From assembly GCA_964527925.1 (NCBI GenBank), contig CAZGQO010000001.1, positions 503,735 through 567,734 on the forward strand: DNA of 64,000 bases. Direction: 5' to 3'. Below, in pieces: positions 8,325 through 17,447 of the stretch. Position numbers and translations under genes: made by a program. This DNA is from Ch128b sp964527925. Its GTDB lineage: Bacteria; Bacteroidota; Ignavibacteria; Ch128b. How positions within the stretch are numbered: position 1 is the stretch's first letter; every line of letters begins with the position of its first letter. The notes under the pieces were generated by a model, which worked only from the letters and a program-made list of their open reading frames with translations, did not search any database and had not been told where the DNA came from.

Positions 8325-10232
8325 ATGGATTTAGAAAAAATTAACAGACGAAAGGTTTATTTCAGAATCATTGAATACCTGAAACCTTACTGGAAACATC
8401 TAAGTGGAGTTTTAATCACATCATTTTTTTTTACAGTTTTCAGTGGACTATCAATTTATCTTACCATACCTTTGCTCGAAACTTTATTTCAAACAGAATT
8501 AAGAACAGAACAGGGATTACCACCAACAGCTGAGTTAAGCCAAAGACTTGAAACGCAGGCTAAAAGCGGTGGATTTCTTTCAGGATTAAAAAGAGAACTT
8601 TCCGAAAATTTATATTCGTTCATCAACACACCATCGAAAAGAGAGTCTTTGTTTAGAATCTGTGCGTTGATTGTTTTGACATTTTTCTTGAAAGGATTTT
8701 TTGGGTATTTGCAATCATATCTTATGGCATATATTGAACAGGGATTCATTCGTGATTTACGGAATGAAACTTACTCTCATCTCAACAAACTTTCACTGAA
8801 GTATTTCACAAATGAGAGAATTGGAAATCTGATTTCCCGCATCACAAACGATATTACAATGATTAATACCGGAATCTCTGCTAGCTTTGTTACCCTTACC
8901 AAAGATCCTTTACTTGTTCTTGTATTTTTAATCCTCGCACTTGCAATCAGCTGGCAATTGACCCTGCTTTCACTTGTTGTAATGCCGTTTTCTCTTGCGA
9001 TAATCAGCTGGCTGGGGGTAATACTCTATAAACAGAGTTATATTCTTCAAGATAAGATGGCGGATTTAACTTCTTTCCTTCAAGAAAAGATTTACGGTAC
9101 AAAGATTGTTAAAGCCTTCAATATGGAATCAAAAGAAAACGAAAACTTTTTTACTCTAACAAATCACTTCTTCAGATTAATCTTAAGAATTACACGAATT
9201 AGAAACATTGCTCCGCCTGTCACAGAGTTTTTCAGTATTCTTGCCGGCGTATTAATAATCTGGTATGGTGGAATTCAAGTTCTCGAATCACACACTTTGA
9301 AGGCAAGTGAGTTTCTTGGATTTCTTTTTATCATTTTTCAAATAATGCCCCCAATTAAAGAATTGAGTAATGTTGCTAATAGATTTCAAGAATCAACTGC
9401 AGCAGCATCAAGAGTTTTTGAAATTATCGATGAACCAATAACTATTAAAAACAAACCTAACGCAATTCCATTCAGATCTTTTGAAGATAAAATTGTATTA
9501 GATAAAGTTTCTTTTCATTATGATATAAATCACAAATACATTTTGAAAAACATTTCTTTCGAAGTCAACAAAGGTGAAATAGTTGCACTTGTTGGACCAA
9601 GTGGTGCTGGAAAAACTACACTTGTCGATTTAATTCCAAGATTCTATGATGTAACTGAAGGTGCAATATTTATCGATGGGATTGATATTAGAGATTACGA
9701 AATCAAATCATTAAGAAATCAAATTGGAATCGTAACTCAGGATCCAATTCTGTTTAATGAGTCGGTAAGAAACAATATTAGCTACGGAATGGAAAACTCA
9801 GACCTCGATTTAATAATTAGTGCAGCTAAAGCGGCAAACGCACACGATTTTATCATGGAACTTCCTTTGGGTTACGATACAATCATTGGAGAAAGAGGTT
9901 TGAAACTTTCGGGCGGACAACGACAAAGAATTTCAATTGCTCGAGCACTGCTCAAAAATCCTCCAATTATGATTTTAGATGAAGCTACATCTGCACTCGA
10001 TAGTGAGTCAGAAATTTTGGTTCAAAGTGCAATAGAAAGATTAATGCAAAACAGAACTACATTTGTAATTGCTCATCGTTTGAGCACTGTAAGAAATGCA
10101 AACAAAGTCATAGTAATTGATGAAGGCAAAATTGTTCAGATGGGAACCCACAATGAATTAATTCAGGATAAAGATGGATTATATTACAGACTTTATACAC
10201 TCCAATTTAGATTCAACGAGGAAATTGCATGA
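8325..10232 (+). CDS. msbA: MsbA-like ABC exporter (fused permease and ATPase)
   Basis: The 635 residues form a six-helix ABC exporter domain (about 1-365) followed by an ATPase domain with Walker A GPSGAGKTT (about 424), signature LSGGQRQR (about 528), Walker B ILDEATSALD (about 550) and the H-loop in IAHRLST. Residues of about 65-95 make a long extracytoplasmic loop. MsbA flips lipid A-core across the inner membrane; here the gene overlaps an O-antigen-ligase-like gene by four bases (ATGA), which supports an LPS substrate. The symbol is by analogy; a lipid or peptide exporter of the same fold remains possible. Confidence 0.82.
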   Translation: MDLEKINRRKVYFRIIEYLKPYWKHLSGVLITSFFFTVFSGLSIYLTIPLLETLFQTELRTEQGLPPTAELSQRLETQAKSGGFLSGLKRELSENLYSFINTPSKRESLFRICALIVLTFFLKGFFGYLQSYLMAYIEQGFIRDLRNETYSHLNKLSLKYFTNERIGNLISRITNDITMINTGISASFVTLTKDPLLVLVFLILALAISWQLTLLSLVVMPFSLAIISWLGVILYKQSYILQDKMADLTSFLQEKIYGTKIVKAFNMESKENENFFTLTNHFFRLILRITRIRNIAPPVTEFFSILAGVLIIWYGGIQVLESHTLKASEFLGFLFIIFQIMPPIKELSNVANRFQESTAAASRVFEIIDEPITIKNKPNAIPFRSFEDKIVLDKVSFHYDINHKYILKNISFEVNKGEIVALVGPSGAGKTTLVDLIPRFYDVTEGAIFIDGIDIRDYEIKSLRNQIGIVTQDPILFNESVRNNISYGMENSDLDLIISAAKAANAHDFIMELPLGYDTIIGERGLKLSGGQRQRISIARALLKNPPIMILDEATSALDSESEILVQSAIERLMQNRTTFVIAHRLSTVRNANKVIVIDEGKIVQMGTHNELIQDKDGLYYRLYTLQFRFNEEIA

Positions 10233-12307
10233 ACAACAAAAAAGAATATTTAATTGAAATTCTTGACAGGACTGGGTTTGTATTTCTTTTCATTTTTGCT
10301 TCAAGTCTAACAACATCAATTTTTGTGAATCAGATTGGCTATTATGGTGCATTGCTAACTTTACTGATTCGTTTTGCTGTTCAAAATAAATTTGAAAAAA
10401 GAAAAATTGGATTAGAAGCTTTATTCCTCTTATTGATTTTAGCAGAAGTAATTTCAGCCATTTTATCTGAAAATTCCGGGCAAGCTTTTTACAACACATT
10501 TAAAAGGGCTGTTTTACTTCCAGTCGTTTACATGCCAGTATATTATATCAGAAACGAAAAGCGTTTTAAGAGAATTACTTACGCATTTCTTGTTTTCGCA
10601 GTCCTTGGAATGCTGGTATATTTAATCTATGCATATCAATATTACATTCACCAGCTGTATACAAAAGAATCAAAAGGTCCATCGCTTTTTCAGTATGTGA
10701 TGACAGCTGGAGGATTGATGAGTATTGTTACAATTATTCTTGTTGGCTTTCTCTTTCTCAAAGAAAATAAGTTGCGCTATAAAATTCTGTTGATAATTGC
10801 AATTCTTATTTCAGCAGGTTCTTTAATCTCTAGTTACACCAGAGCTGCGTGGATTGGAACTGTTGTTGGTGTGATTGTTTTATTTTTACTCCATAAAAGA
10901 TGGGTGTTTGTTGGTGTTGTTGTAATCTTAAGCGGTTTATTTTTTACACTCACACAAACTACAAGTCAATTAATTTCTTTTACTATTGAAGATAGTAATA
11001 TGAAATTAGAATCCTATTCTATCGTAAATACAAAAGGAAGATCCCAAGGCATAAATATTAGAAATAATGAAATATTTGTCGCTGACTACGAAGCTGGTAT
11101 AACGAAATGGAGTGTGGATGGAAAAGATTTTAAGTTTGAGAGGCAGTTTTTAACTCCTTCACCAACTCGCGGAATTATTATTAAAGATTCATTGATATAC
11201 GCTCTGCTGCTCGATTCAAGAATTTTCATTTTAAGTGCAGATGTTGATTCATTTCACTTCATCTCTTCAATAATTCCACAGAATCTTGTTTATAGTTTCT
11301 ATTTACATAAAAATTATTTACTGTTCATTGAAGGAGAATCTGGAATTTCTTTCCTTGATATTTCAAATCCTTATAAACCAAAATTTATTGGTCGAATAAA
11401 TTTATCTAACGAAAAGAAAAAAACTGTATTCACAGGACTTGCAAGTAAAGACAATTACTTATACGCATCACTTGATGATAAAAAATTCCTTATAATAAAT
11501 TTTTCTGATCCTTCAAATCCCATTGTGGTTGATGAGATTCAAACCGAAGATAAACCTTCGTCACTAACTATTGATGGAAATAATTTGATAATATGCGATG
11601 GTTTGAGAGGGATAAAAGTTTACGATATAACAAATCCAGATAAGCCAAAACTTTATCGTGGAATTGCAACAAAGGGTTTTCCTAATATCATTAGGACTGA
11701 AAAAGATAAAATTTATTACACAGATTTTGCTGGTTCGATTTATATGATTGATATCCACGGAAATGTTTTTGAGCTCTCAAAATTCAAAGAAAAAATTTCA
11801 GGACTTGTAAAATACGATTCACTCTGGATCGCATCATATTTCTATAGAAGCAGATTCAGTTCAATATATGATTCATATCATCCCTCAAACATTGAAAGAA
11901 TAAATCAAATAAAAGTAGCTTTTAGAATCTTCAGAGAAAATCCTTTCTTTGGAGTAGGAAATATTGATTTTAATGAACTGTACAAAAAATATCGTGAACC
12001 TTTTGATAAGTACACTTACGGTCATTTACACAATAACTACACTCACATTCTTGCAACACTCGGAATTTTTGGATTTATAATTTTCATTGTTTTGCTTATT
12101 AGAATATTTTTCATTCATCTGGAGACAATAAAAGTTTCTCAACAGAAAAATTTTTACAACATTTTTGCAAAAGGATTATTTGCTTCTTTTGTTGGAATTT
12201 GCACAAGTGGTTTATTTGAATATAACTTTGGTGATCATGAAATTGCAACAATGATCTGGTTTACAGTTGGTATGAGCGCAACTATTCAAAAACTTTTGAA
12301 AGAATAA
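10229..12307 (+). CDS. O-antigen ligase-like membrane protein with an inserted beta-propeller
   Basis: Residues 1-250 are membrane helices with the ligase/polymerase core TRAAWIG near 204-210. Residues 543-692 resume the ligase pattern: SIYDSYHPSNIERINQ, then FRENPFFGVGNIDF, then GHLHNNYTHILATLGIFGF and final helices. Between them, where ordinary WaaL/Wzy_C proteins have a much shorter periplasmic loop, lie about 280 extra residues (about 260-540) that are beta-rich and contain LVIVD-like repeat ends such as GISFLDISNPYKPKFIG, FLIINFSDPSNPIVVDE and GIKVYDITNPDKPKLYRG. This looks like a periplasmic beta-propeller spliced into the catalytic loop. It overlaps the MsbA-like exporter by four bases. 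Ligase versus polymerase activity cannot be decided, but transfer of lipid-linked glycan to lipid A-core is the likeliest role. Confidence 0.85.
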   Translation: MNNKKEYLIEILDRTGFVFLFIFASSLTTSIFVNQIGYYGALLTLLIRFAVQNKFEKRKIGLEALFLLLILAEVISAILSENSGQAFYNTFKRAVLLPVVYMPVYYIRNEKRFKRITYAFLVFAVLGMLVYLIYAYQYYIHQLYTKESKGPSLFQYVMTAGGLMSIVTIILVGFLFLKENKLRYKILLIIAILISAGSLISSYTRAAWIGTVVGVIVLFLLHKRWVFVGVVVILSGLFFTLTQTTSQLISFTIEDSNMKLESYSIVNTKGRSQGINIRNNEIFVADYEAGITKWSVDGKDFKFERQFLTPSPTRGIIIKDSLIYALLLDSRIFILSADVDSFHFISSIIPQNLVYSFYLHKNYLLFIEGESGISFLDISNPYKPKFIGRINLSNEKKKTVFTGLASKDNYLYASLDDKKFLIINFSDPSNPIVVDEIQTEDKPSSLTIDGNNLIICDGLRGIKVYDITNPDKPKLYRGIATKGFPNIIRTEKDKIYYTDFAGSIYMIDIHGNVFELSKFKEKISGLVKYDSLWIASYFYRSRFSSIYDSYHPSNIERINQIKVAFRIFRENPFFGVGNIDFNELYKKYREPFDKYTYGHLHNNYTHILATLGIFGFIIFIVLLIRIFFIHLETIKVSQQKNFYNIFAKGLFASFVGICTSGLFEYNFGDHEIATMIWFTVGMSATIQKLLKE

Positions 12308-12350
12308 TTATTCAATTCAAGTTAATGATAACAAAGAAGGGAGGATTAAA

Positions 12351-12629
12351 ATGAGTGATCATGACAAAAAACATTTTGATGCACTTTTCATTCAATTAAT
12401 TCTCCAGTTTCAAACTTCCGCAATGATTGGTATGGGCAAATTGAAAAATCCTGTCACTGATAAAATTGAAAAAAATCTCGAAGCTGCTAAACTTTCAATC
12501 GATATGATAGATATGATAAAAGAAAAAACAAAAGGAAATTTAAGTGAAGATGAAGAAAGACTGATTACTCAAATCAGCCGTGATTTAAAATTAAACTATG
12601 TCGATGAACTCGAAAAAGAACGAAAATAA
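12351..12629 (+). CDS. DUF1844 family protein
   Basis: A 92-residue acidic, largely helical protein with the DUF1844 pattern: FDALFIQLILQFQTSAMIGMGK, then NPVTDKIEKNLEAAKLSIDM and a DMIKEKTKGNLSEDEERL helix. A strong GGGAGG site lies upstream. No function is established for the family. It sits between the ligase-like gene and NAD kinase with short spacers (43 and 29 bases), so it is probably co-transcribed with nadK. Confidence 0.85.
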   Translation: MSDHDKKHFDALFIQLILQFQTSAMIGMGKLKNPVTDKIEKNLEAAKLSIDMIDMIKEKTKGNLSEDEERLITQISRDLKLNYVDELEKERK

Positions 12630-12658
12630 AAATCTGAATAGAAACAAGAGGTAAAAAC

Positions 12659-13555
12659 TTGAGAATTGGAATAATTGCTAATACAACAAAGTACGATGTA
12701 ACTAATTATCTTCTTGAATTTATTAGAGGAAGTCAGAAATTCTCTGATTTAAGGATAATTCTTAGTAAAAACACATACGATTTCATCAAAGCCATTCTTA
12801 AAAAAAATAAATTGGATAAACTTGTTTCTTCTTTACCAGAAGACAGATTCAAAAATAAAATAGATTTATTGCTCTCGTTTGGTGGTGACGGCACAATGCT
12901 GTACTCCGCCCAATTTGCTATCAAAGCAGATGTGGTGCTGGCTGGAGTAAACTTCGGGAAGCTCGGATTTCTGGCTGATATCAATTACAATGATTTGCTG
13001 TCTGTATTAGAAGAATTCGAAAAATCAGAGTATGAAGTAGAAAAAAGAATCTTATTAGAAGGAAAAATTTCGAACAAAAAATCAGAGAGTTTGATTGCCG
13101 TAAACGATATCGTAATTGAAAAAGGCAGCTGGTCAAGAATTATTGAAATTAATACATGGGTTGATGATAAATTTTTAACAACATATCGTTCCGATGGCTT
13201 AATTATTTCGACGCCAACAGGTTCAACTGGTTATTCATTATCATCAGGCGGACCAATCCTTTTACCAGAGATGAATTCAATTATTCTCAGCCCAATCTGT
13301 CCGCATACATTAACTGTCAGACCAATTGTAATTCCTGCCGAAAGTACAATCAGAATCGAGGCATTTTCAGGATACCAGGCAATCACAATCAATAAAGACG
13401 GACAGCAAAGTTATAAAATCAAACCACCTGTTAAATTAACTATAAAAAAATATTCAGGCTACTTGAAACTTCTCAAAAGAAAGAATAAAGATTTCTTTCA
13501 AACATTACGAGAAAAACTAATGTGGGGTGTGGATATAAGAGAACAAAACAAATAA
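12659..13555 (+). CDS. nadK: NAD kinase
   Basis: The 298 residues contain the NAD kinase signatures FGGDGTML (about 74-81, phosphate-binding GGDGT with the catalytic Asp) and TPTGSTGYSLSSGGP (about 184-198). The enzyme makes NADP from NAD and ATP (or polyphosphate). The start is a TTG, supported by AAGAGG seven bases upstream and the expected N-terminus RIGIIANTTK. It follows the DUF1844 gene and precedes a secreted thioredoxin-fold gene by 13 bases. Confidence 0.92.
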   Translation: MRIGIIANTTKYDVTNYLLEFIRGSQKFSDLRIILSKNTYDFIKAILKKNKLDKLVSSLPEDRFKNKIDLLLSFGGDGTMLYSAQFAIKADVVLAGVNFGKLGFLADINYNDLLSVLEEFEKSEYEVEKRILLEGKISNKKSESLIAVNDIVIEKGSWSRIIEINTWVDDKFLTTYRSDGLIISTPTGSTGYSLSSGGPILLPEMNSIILSPICPHTLTVRPIVIPAESTIRIEAFSGYQAITINKDGQQSYKIKPPVKLTIKKYSGYLKLLKRKNKDFFQTLREKLMWGVDIREQNK

Positions 13556-13568
13556 CGAGGCAAAAACA

Positions 13569-14096
13569 ATGAAATTTAAATTTTTATTTCTATCTATTCT
13601 ATTCATTTTAATGATTAATTTTACTTCAGCTCAGGTTAAAAAAACTTCCCCAAAAACCATCACGGACGAAAAAACTAATAAGCCAATGTTAATAGGAATG
13701 TGCTCAAGAAATAATTTTTTTTCTGATACAAGTTTTTCCTGGTGGTTTGAAGCTGAGTATGAATCTTATGAACTTGAAGATTCAGTAATTAATTTAATTA
13801 ATCTTGATTCAGTGAAAATTGTATGCGTAATGGGCACATGGTGCAGTGATAGTCGAAGGGAAGTACCTCATCTCTTCAAAATTCTGGATAAACTAAATTT
13901 CGATTATAAAAATTTTGAGATGTATTGCGTCGATAGAAAAAAACAAGCCGAAGGATTTGATATTGATCAGTTTGTAATTGAAAAAGTACCGACTTTTATT
14001 TTCTACAAAAATGATTCAGAGATTGGAAGGATAATAGAAACACCTGTTGAAACACTTGAAAGAGATATCTTAAAAATATTAAGATTTCCTTACTGA
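13569..14096 (+). CDS. Secreted thioredoxin-fold protein with a CxxS active site
   Basis: The 175-residue precursor has a signal peptide (MKFKFLFLSILFILMINFTSA, cleavage near 21) and a thioredoxin fold: IVCVMGTWCSDSRREVPHL (near 90-108) followed by the cis-proline segment VEKVPTFIFY. The motif is CSDS, so the second, resolving cysteine is replaced by serine; a separate Cys sits near residue 45. Single-cysteine proteins cannot run the normal dithiol exchange and often act as reductases or isomerases that hold mixed disulfides. A GAGG site precedes the ATG. The gene ends a co-directional run and is followed by a bidirectional hairpin. Confidence 0.8.
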   Translation: MKFKFLFLSILFILMINFTSAQVKKTSPKTITDEKTNKPMLIGMCSRNNFFSDTSFSWWFEAEYESYELEDSVINLINLDSVKIVCVMGTWCSDSRREVPHLFKILDKLNFDYKNFEMYCVDRKKQAEGFDIDQFVIEKVPTFIFYKNDSEIGRIIETPVETLERDILKILRFPY

Positions 14097-14103
14097 AAAT
14101 TTT

Positions 14104-14141
14104 GTGGGCAGAGGAAGTAATTTATTGATTCCTCTGCCCAC
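14104..14141. terminator. Bidirectional terminator hairpin
   Basis: A perfect 13-base inverted repeat (GTGGGCAGAGGAA with TTCCTCTGCCCAC) around a 12-base loop lies between the convergent thioredoxin-fold gene and the T9SS pseudogene. The plus-strand exit is only moderately T-rich. Confidence 0.75.
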
Positions 14142-14155
14142 CTTATAACTAACTT

Positions 14156-17142
14156 TTATTTAATCAAAACCAATTTCTTAGAATCGACAAAATTCCCGGC
14201 ACTCAACTTATAGATATAAACTCCTGAAGCTAAATCATTCAGATTAAGTTTCACACTGTAGATACCCTTATTCTTGAATTCACTTATCAAAGTTTTTATT
14301 TCTTCGCCCATCACATTATACAACTTAAGTTCAACAAACTGGTTCTCAGGTAAAGTAATTCTAATTTGAGTCTGACTATTGAAAGGATTGGGATAATTTT
14401 GAGACAGAGAATAAGATTTAATTTCGGTAAGTGGTTTGACAGCAATTGAACCAGATTTATCAAGTTTCAATTTGATTTTTTCTCCTTGATTAAGAAAGAT
14501 TTCCTTCTCTGAAGTAATGTCATGTAATATCTTGAAACTTGCGTTCTTTGCTTCAACAACAACTTCGTCGTCAGGTGATTGAATAAGAACATTGATTAAG
14601 TCAGAATTCAAATCTGCAACATATTTATTATTATAAAATCGAACATCAAAAGATTTAGCGTGAGGAATGGGCGGTAAGTCAAATTTTGTGTAATCAAATT
14701 CTTCGGTAAAGAAAATTTCTCTCAAAGATTCAGAACTTCTGAAAATCAAACATGGCCATTTACTATCAATTTCTTCCTTATGACTAAACTTCCCTGCAGA
14801 AAATGGCAAACTTAAAATTAATGTACCAGGCTGGTTAGATTTTATCCAGTAACCTTTCCCCTTTTCAAGAGTTTGAGTTTGATAATAACCTTTGTGATAA
14901 CCGTAGAATGGAGAAGCTAATATATTGGGTGAATTTGTAGCAATTGATGAAACAGGTACATTCTGATGAATAGTACCTATCAAATTCCATCCTTCCATCA
15001 AACTATCTTGCAGTTGATTTGAAATGATAACTGGAATAGAATAAGAATTTGGTTGACTAAATTTTAACCAGTAACCTTTTCCGCTATTCAAATCATTTTC
15101 AACTTGATAAGAACTTCCATTATACCAGTACGCATTGGATACATTCCCAAAGAATAATGAATCCTCGTTTGTTTGTTGTGGAGTTCCTGGAACCGAAACT
15201 ATATTCCACAATGAATCAACTGATACTTCAACACTAACATAAGGAGCTTGAACTGTTAAAACTCCCGAAACATAGTTATTACCATCCCAGAATCCACCGC
15301 CAGATTAACTGTAACCACCATATCTCACTTCACTTCCATATTGAAATTTCCTTGCATAGTAATAAGTACCTGGTGCTAAATCATAACCAATATCGGCCAT
15401 GTATTCATCATTATTTCCAACATCTACATTAAAGACAGCCAGATACCAATTTGTCCATGTTGATGGATTTGTGTTTTGATTATTTACACCAACCCATGCA
15501 CTTATGCCGCTTCCTGATCCCGGTGAAGGTGTTATTCCATCAATCCAGATTTGAGCATAAACTCTTAAGGAATCACCATGATTAATTGTGCCTGATGGCA
15601 GCCATTGTAAATTACACCAACCAATTGGTGTTGCAATAAATGGTTCATCAGCACCTCGATAAGGATTTGTTGAACTTCTTAAATCACCGTCAATATCCGT
15701 TGTAATTCCTGGAATTGGAATTCCATAAAGATTAGTATCGCCAATAGAAACTCCTGAGAGAAGTAAATCAGTCTGAGAAACAAAGTATACCTGTCTGAAC
15801 TTTGTGGCTGCCTCATTTGGTGCTGCTGCTGTCTGATAATCTGAAAGATTATTGAAATAACTTGTACCCCACCCAGCATGATAAGAATAATCCTGAGTCG
15901 GAACATAATAAACATTATAATCGACATTCAATTGAGCCGAAGTATTTGTAACTAAATTGGCTAAATGTAAAACCCCATAAGTGCTTGTTCTTGTATTTAC
16001 ACAAATATTATTTTTTGATGTAAACACAGATTGTGCGTTTGTATTGGCAAAACTAATTCCCGCCGAAACAACATTTCCTGCTGTGCCTCCGCCTAATTGA
16101 TTTCCTCCAATGTAAATTGAATTATAGAAAACACTGGCTTGAAATTGATTCGAACCTATAAAGTGAATTCCATAGAAGGCCGAAATGCTTGTATTATTTG
16201 ATATTAGAGAGATGAAATTATTCTAGATTATGATGTTTGAATTTGTTGCAGGTGTGAAGTACAATCCTCTTATTGAAGAACCGCTGGTAGAAATAGTTTG
16301 CAGTCCATAAATTTTGTTTTTTCTGATAATAATATCACCAATGGTTGATGTACCAGAAATGATTCCGCTTACAATTGTTGAATTTGATCCCTGAGTCTGG
16401 TATACGGTGTAATTTTCAACAAGAGCATTTCGAACATAGGATGAGAACCAGATACCAGCCTAACCGAAATTAAATATCTCACAATTTGCAATAATATTAT
16501 CAGCATTTGGATAGCTGGATGTACCCGCAAATCCAATTCCAGACCTAGATCCTTCAATCTTGCAATATTGAATAATATTATTTGAATTTCCGGTCGGATT
16601 ACTAACAGATGTTGAGAAGTCAAAATTTCTTGGTCCGGCAGTAGGTATTGATGCATCTTTTACATGCAGGTATTGAAAGACATTATAAATCGCACCATTT
16701 ATTAATCGAATTGTATGGGCTCCTGATGCACTGTAAAGATTTTCAATTTTCATCACACCCTGATTTCCAGTACCACCAGGTCTGCCATCAAAAGTGAGTT
16801 AATCGGCGTTATCAAGTGTAATTATTGGAGTTGTAGCATTACCAATAATTTCAACAAGTGTATTGTTAGATGCAGGTCTAATTACAATTCTTTTTGATTC
16901 ATCGACTCCACTTTTCTCTGTAAGTGTAATTGGAAAAACTTCTGAGGTTGCGTTATAACCTGGTAAAAATTCAATAATGTATCCAGTAGTTACTGTAGAT
17001 GGGATTGCATTGTAGGCTTCTTGCAAAGATGAATATGTATTTACAGAGTCCCATCAGCTAACTTTAAAGCAACCGTACCGGTTTGTGCATTTAAAGAAAA
17101 GTAAAGTAAGAAGTATAAAAAGATGTGAAGTAAGACTCTAAT
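14156..17142 (-). pseudogene. Decayed T9SS cargo gene: beta-helix protein with C-terminal sorting domain
   Basis: One reading frame runs from about 17050 to the true stop at 14156 and is broken by four in-frame stops: TAA 16801-16799, TAG 16462-16460, TAG 16225-16223 and TAA 15307-15305. Upstream, a good signal peptide frame (RVLLHIFLYFLLYFSLNAQ) follows a GGAGG site, but ATT stands where ATG should be, and a one-base slip near 17047 (in KLADG / DSVNTYSS) separates it from the main frame. The product would have had Asn-rich parallel beta-helix repeats (for example YNSIYIGGNQLGGG), a GGGFWDGNNYVSG segment, and a T9SS type A sorting domain at the end (NYPNPFNSQTQIRITLP and LASGVYIYKLSAG). The frame is otherwise clean over 2.9 kb, so decay looks recent. 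Confidence 0.85.
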
Positions 17143-17447
17143 AATTCCTCCTGTTTTTATTAAGGTTTTAACGTTAAACCGGAATAGAAACAGTTTTCAC
17201 TTTTAAATTGAAGATATAATTATTAATAATCAATCAAAATCCATTAAAATTTCTCATATGAATTTTTTCATTATCAATGTGAACGGAGGAAAATATCCAG
17301 GCATCAAGGAGATTATTTAATACCAAAGTATTATACGAGTTTGAATTCCTCACTAACTGTAATTCTGGTAAAATTATTTCTATGGAGAGTCAACAACAAT
17401 TTTATAAGTGGAATGGAATTTCCACTCAGAGGAATGCAAAGACGAGT
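17143..17447. other. Intergenic region between recG and the T9SS pseudogene
   Basis: About 305 AT-rich bases hold no convincing gene. A near-palindrome, GGTTTTAACGTTAAACC at 17164-17180, sits just upstream of the pseudogene ribosome site and could be an old operator. A short plus-strand frame of 20 codons near 17258 is not credible as a gene. Confidence 0.5.

Noticed and set aside
14156..17142. Alternative genetic code or stop readthrough as the explanation of the in-frame stops
   Set aside because: TAA and TAG interrupt this gene and TGA another, while intact neighbours end in all three. No single reassignment fits; nonsense mutation is simpler.
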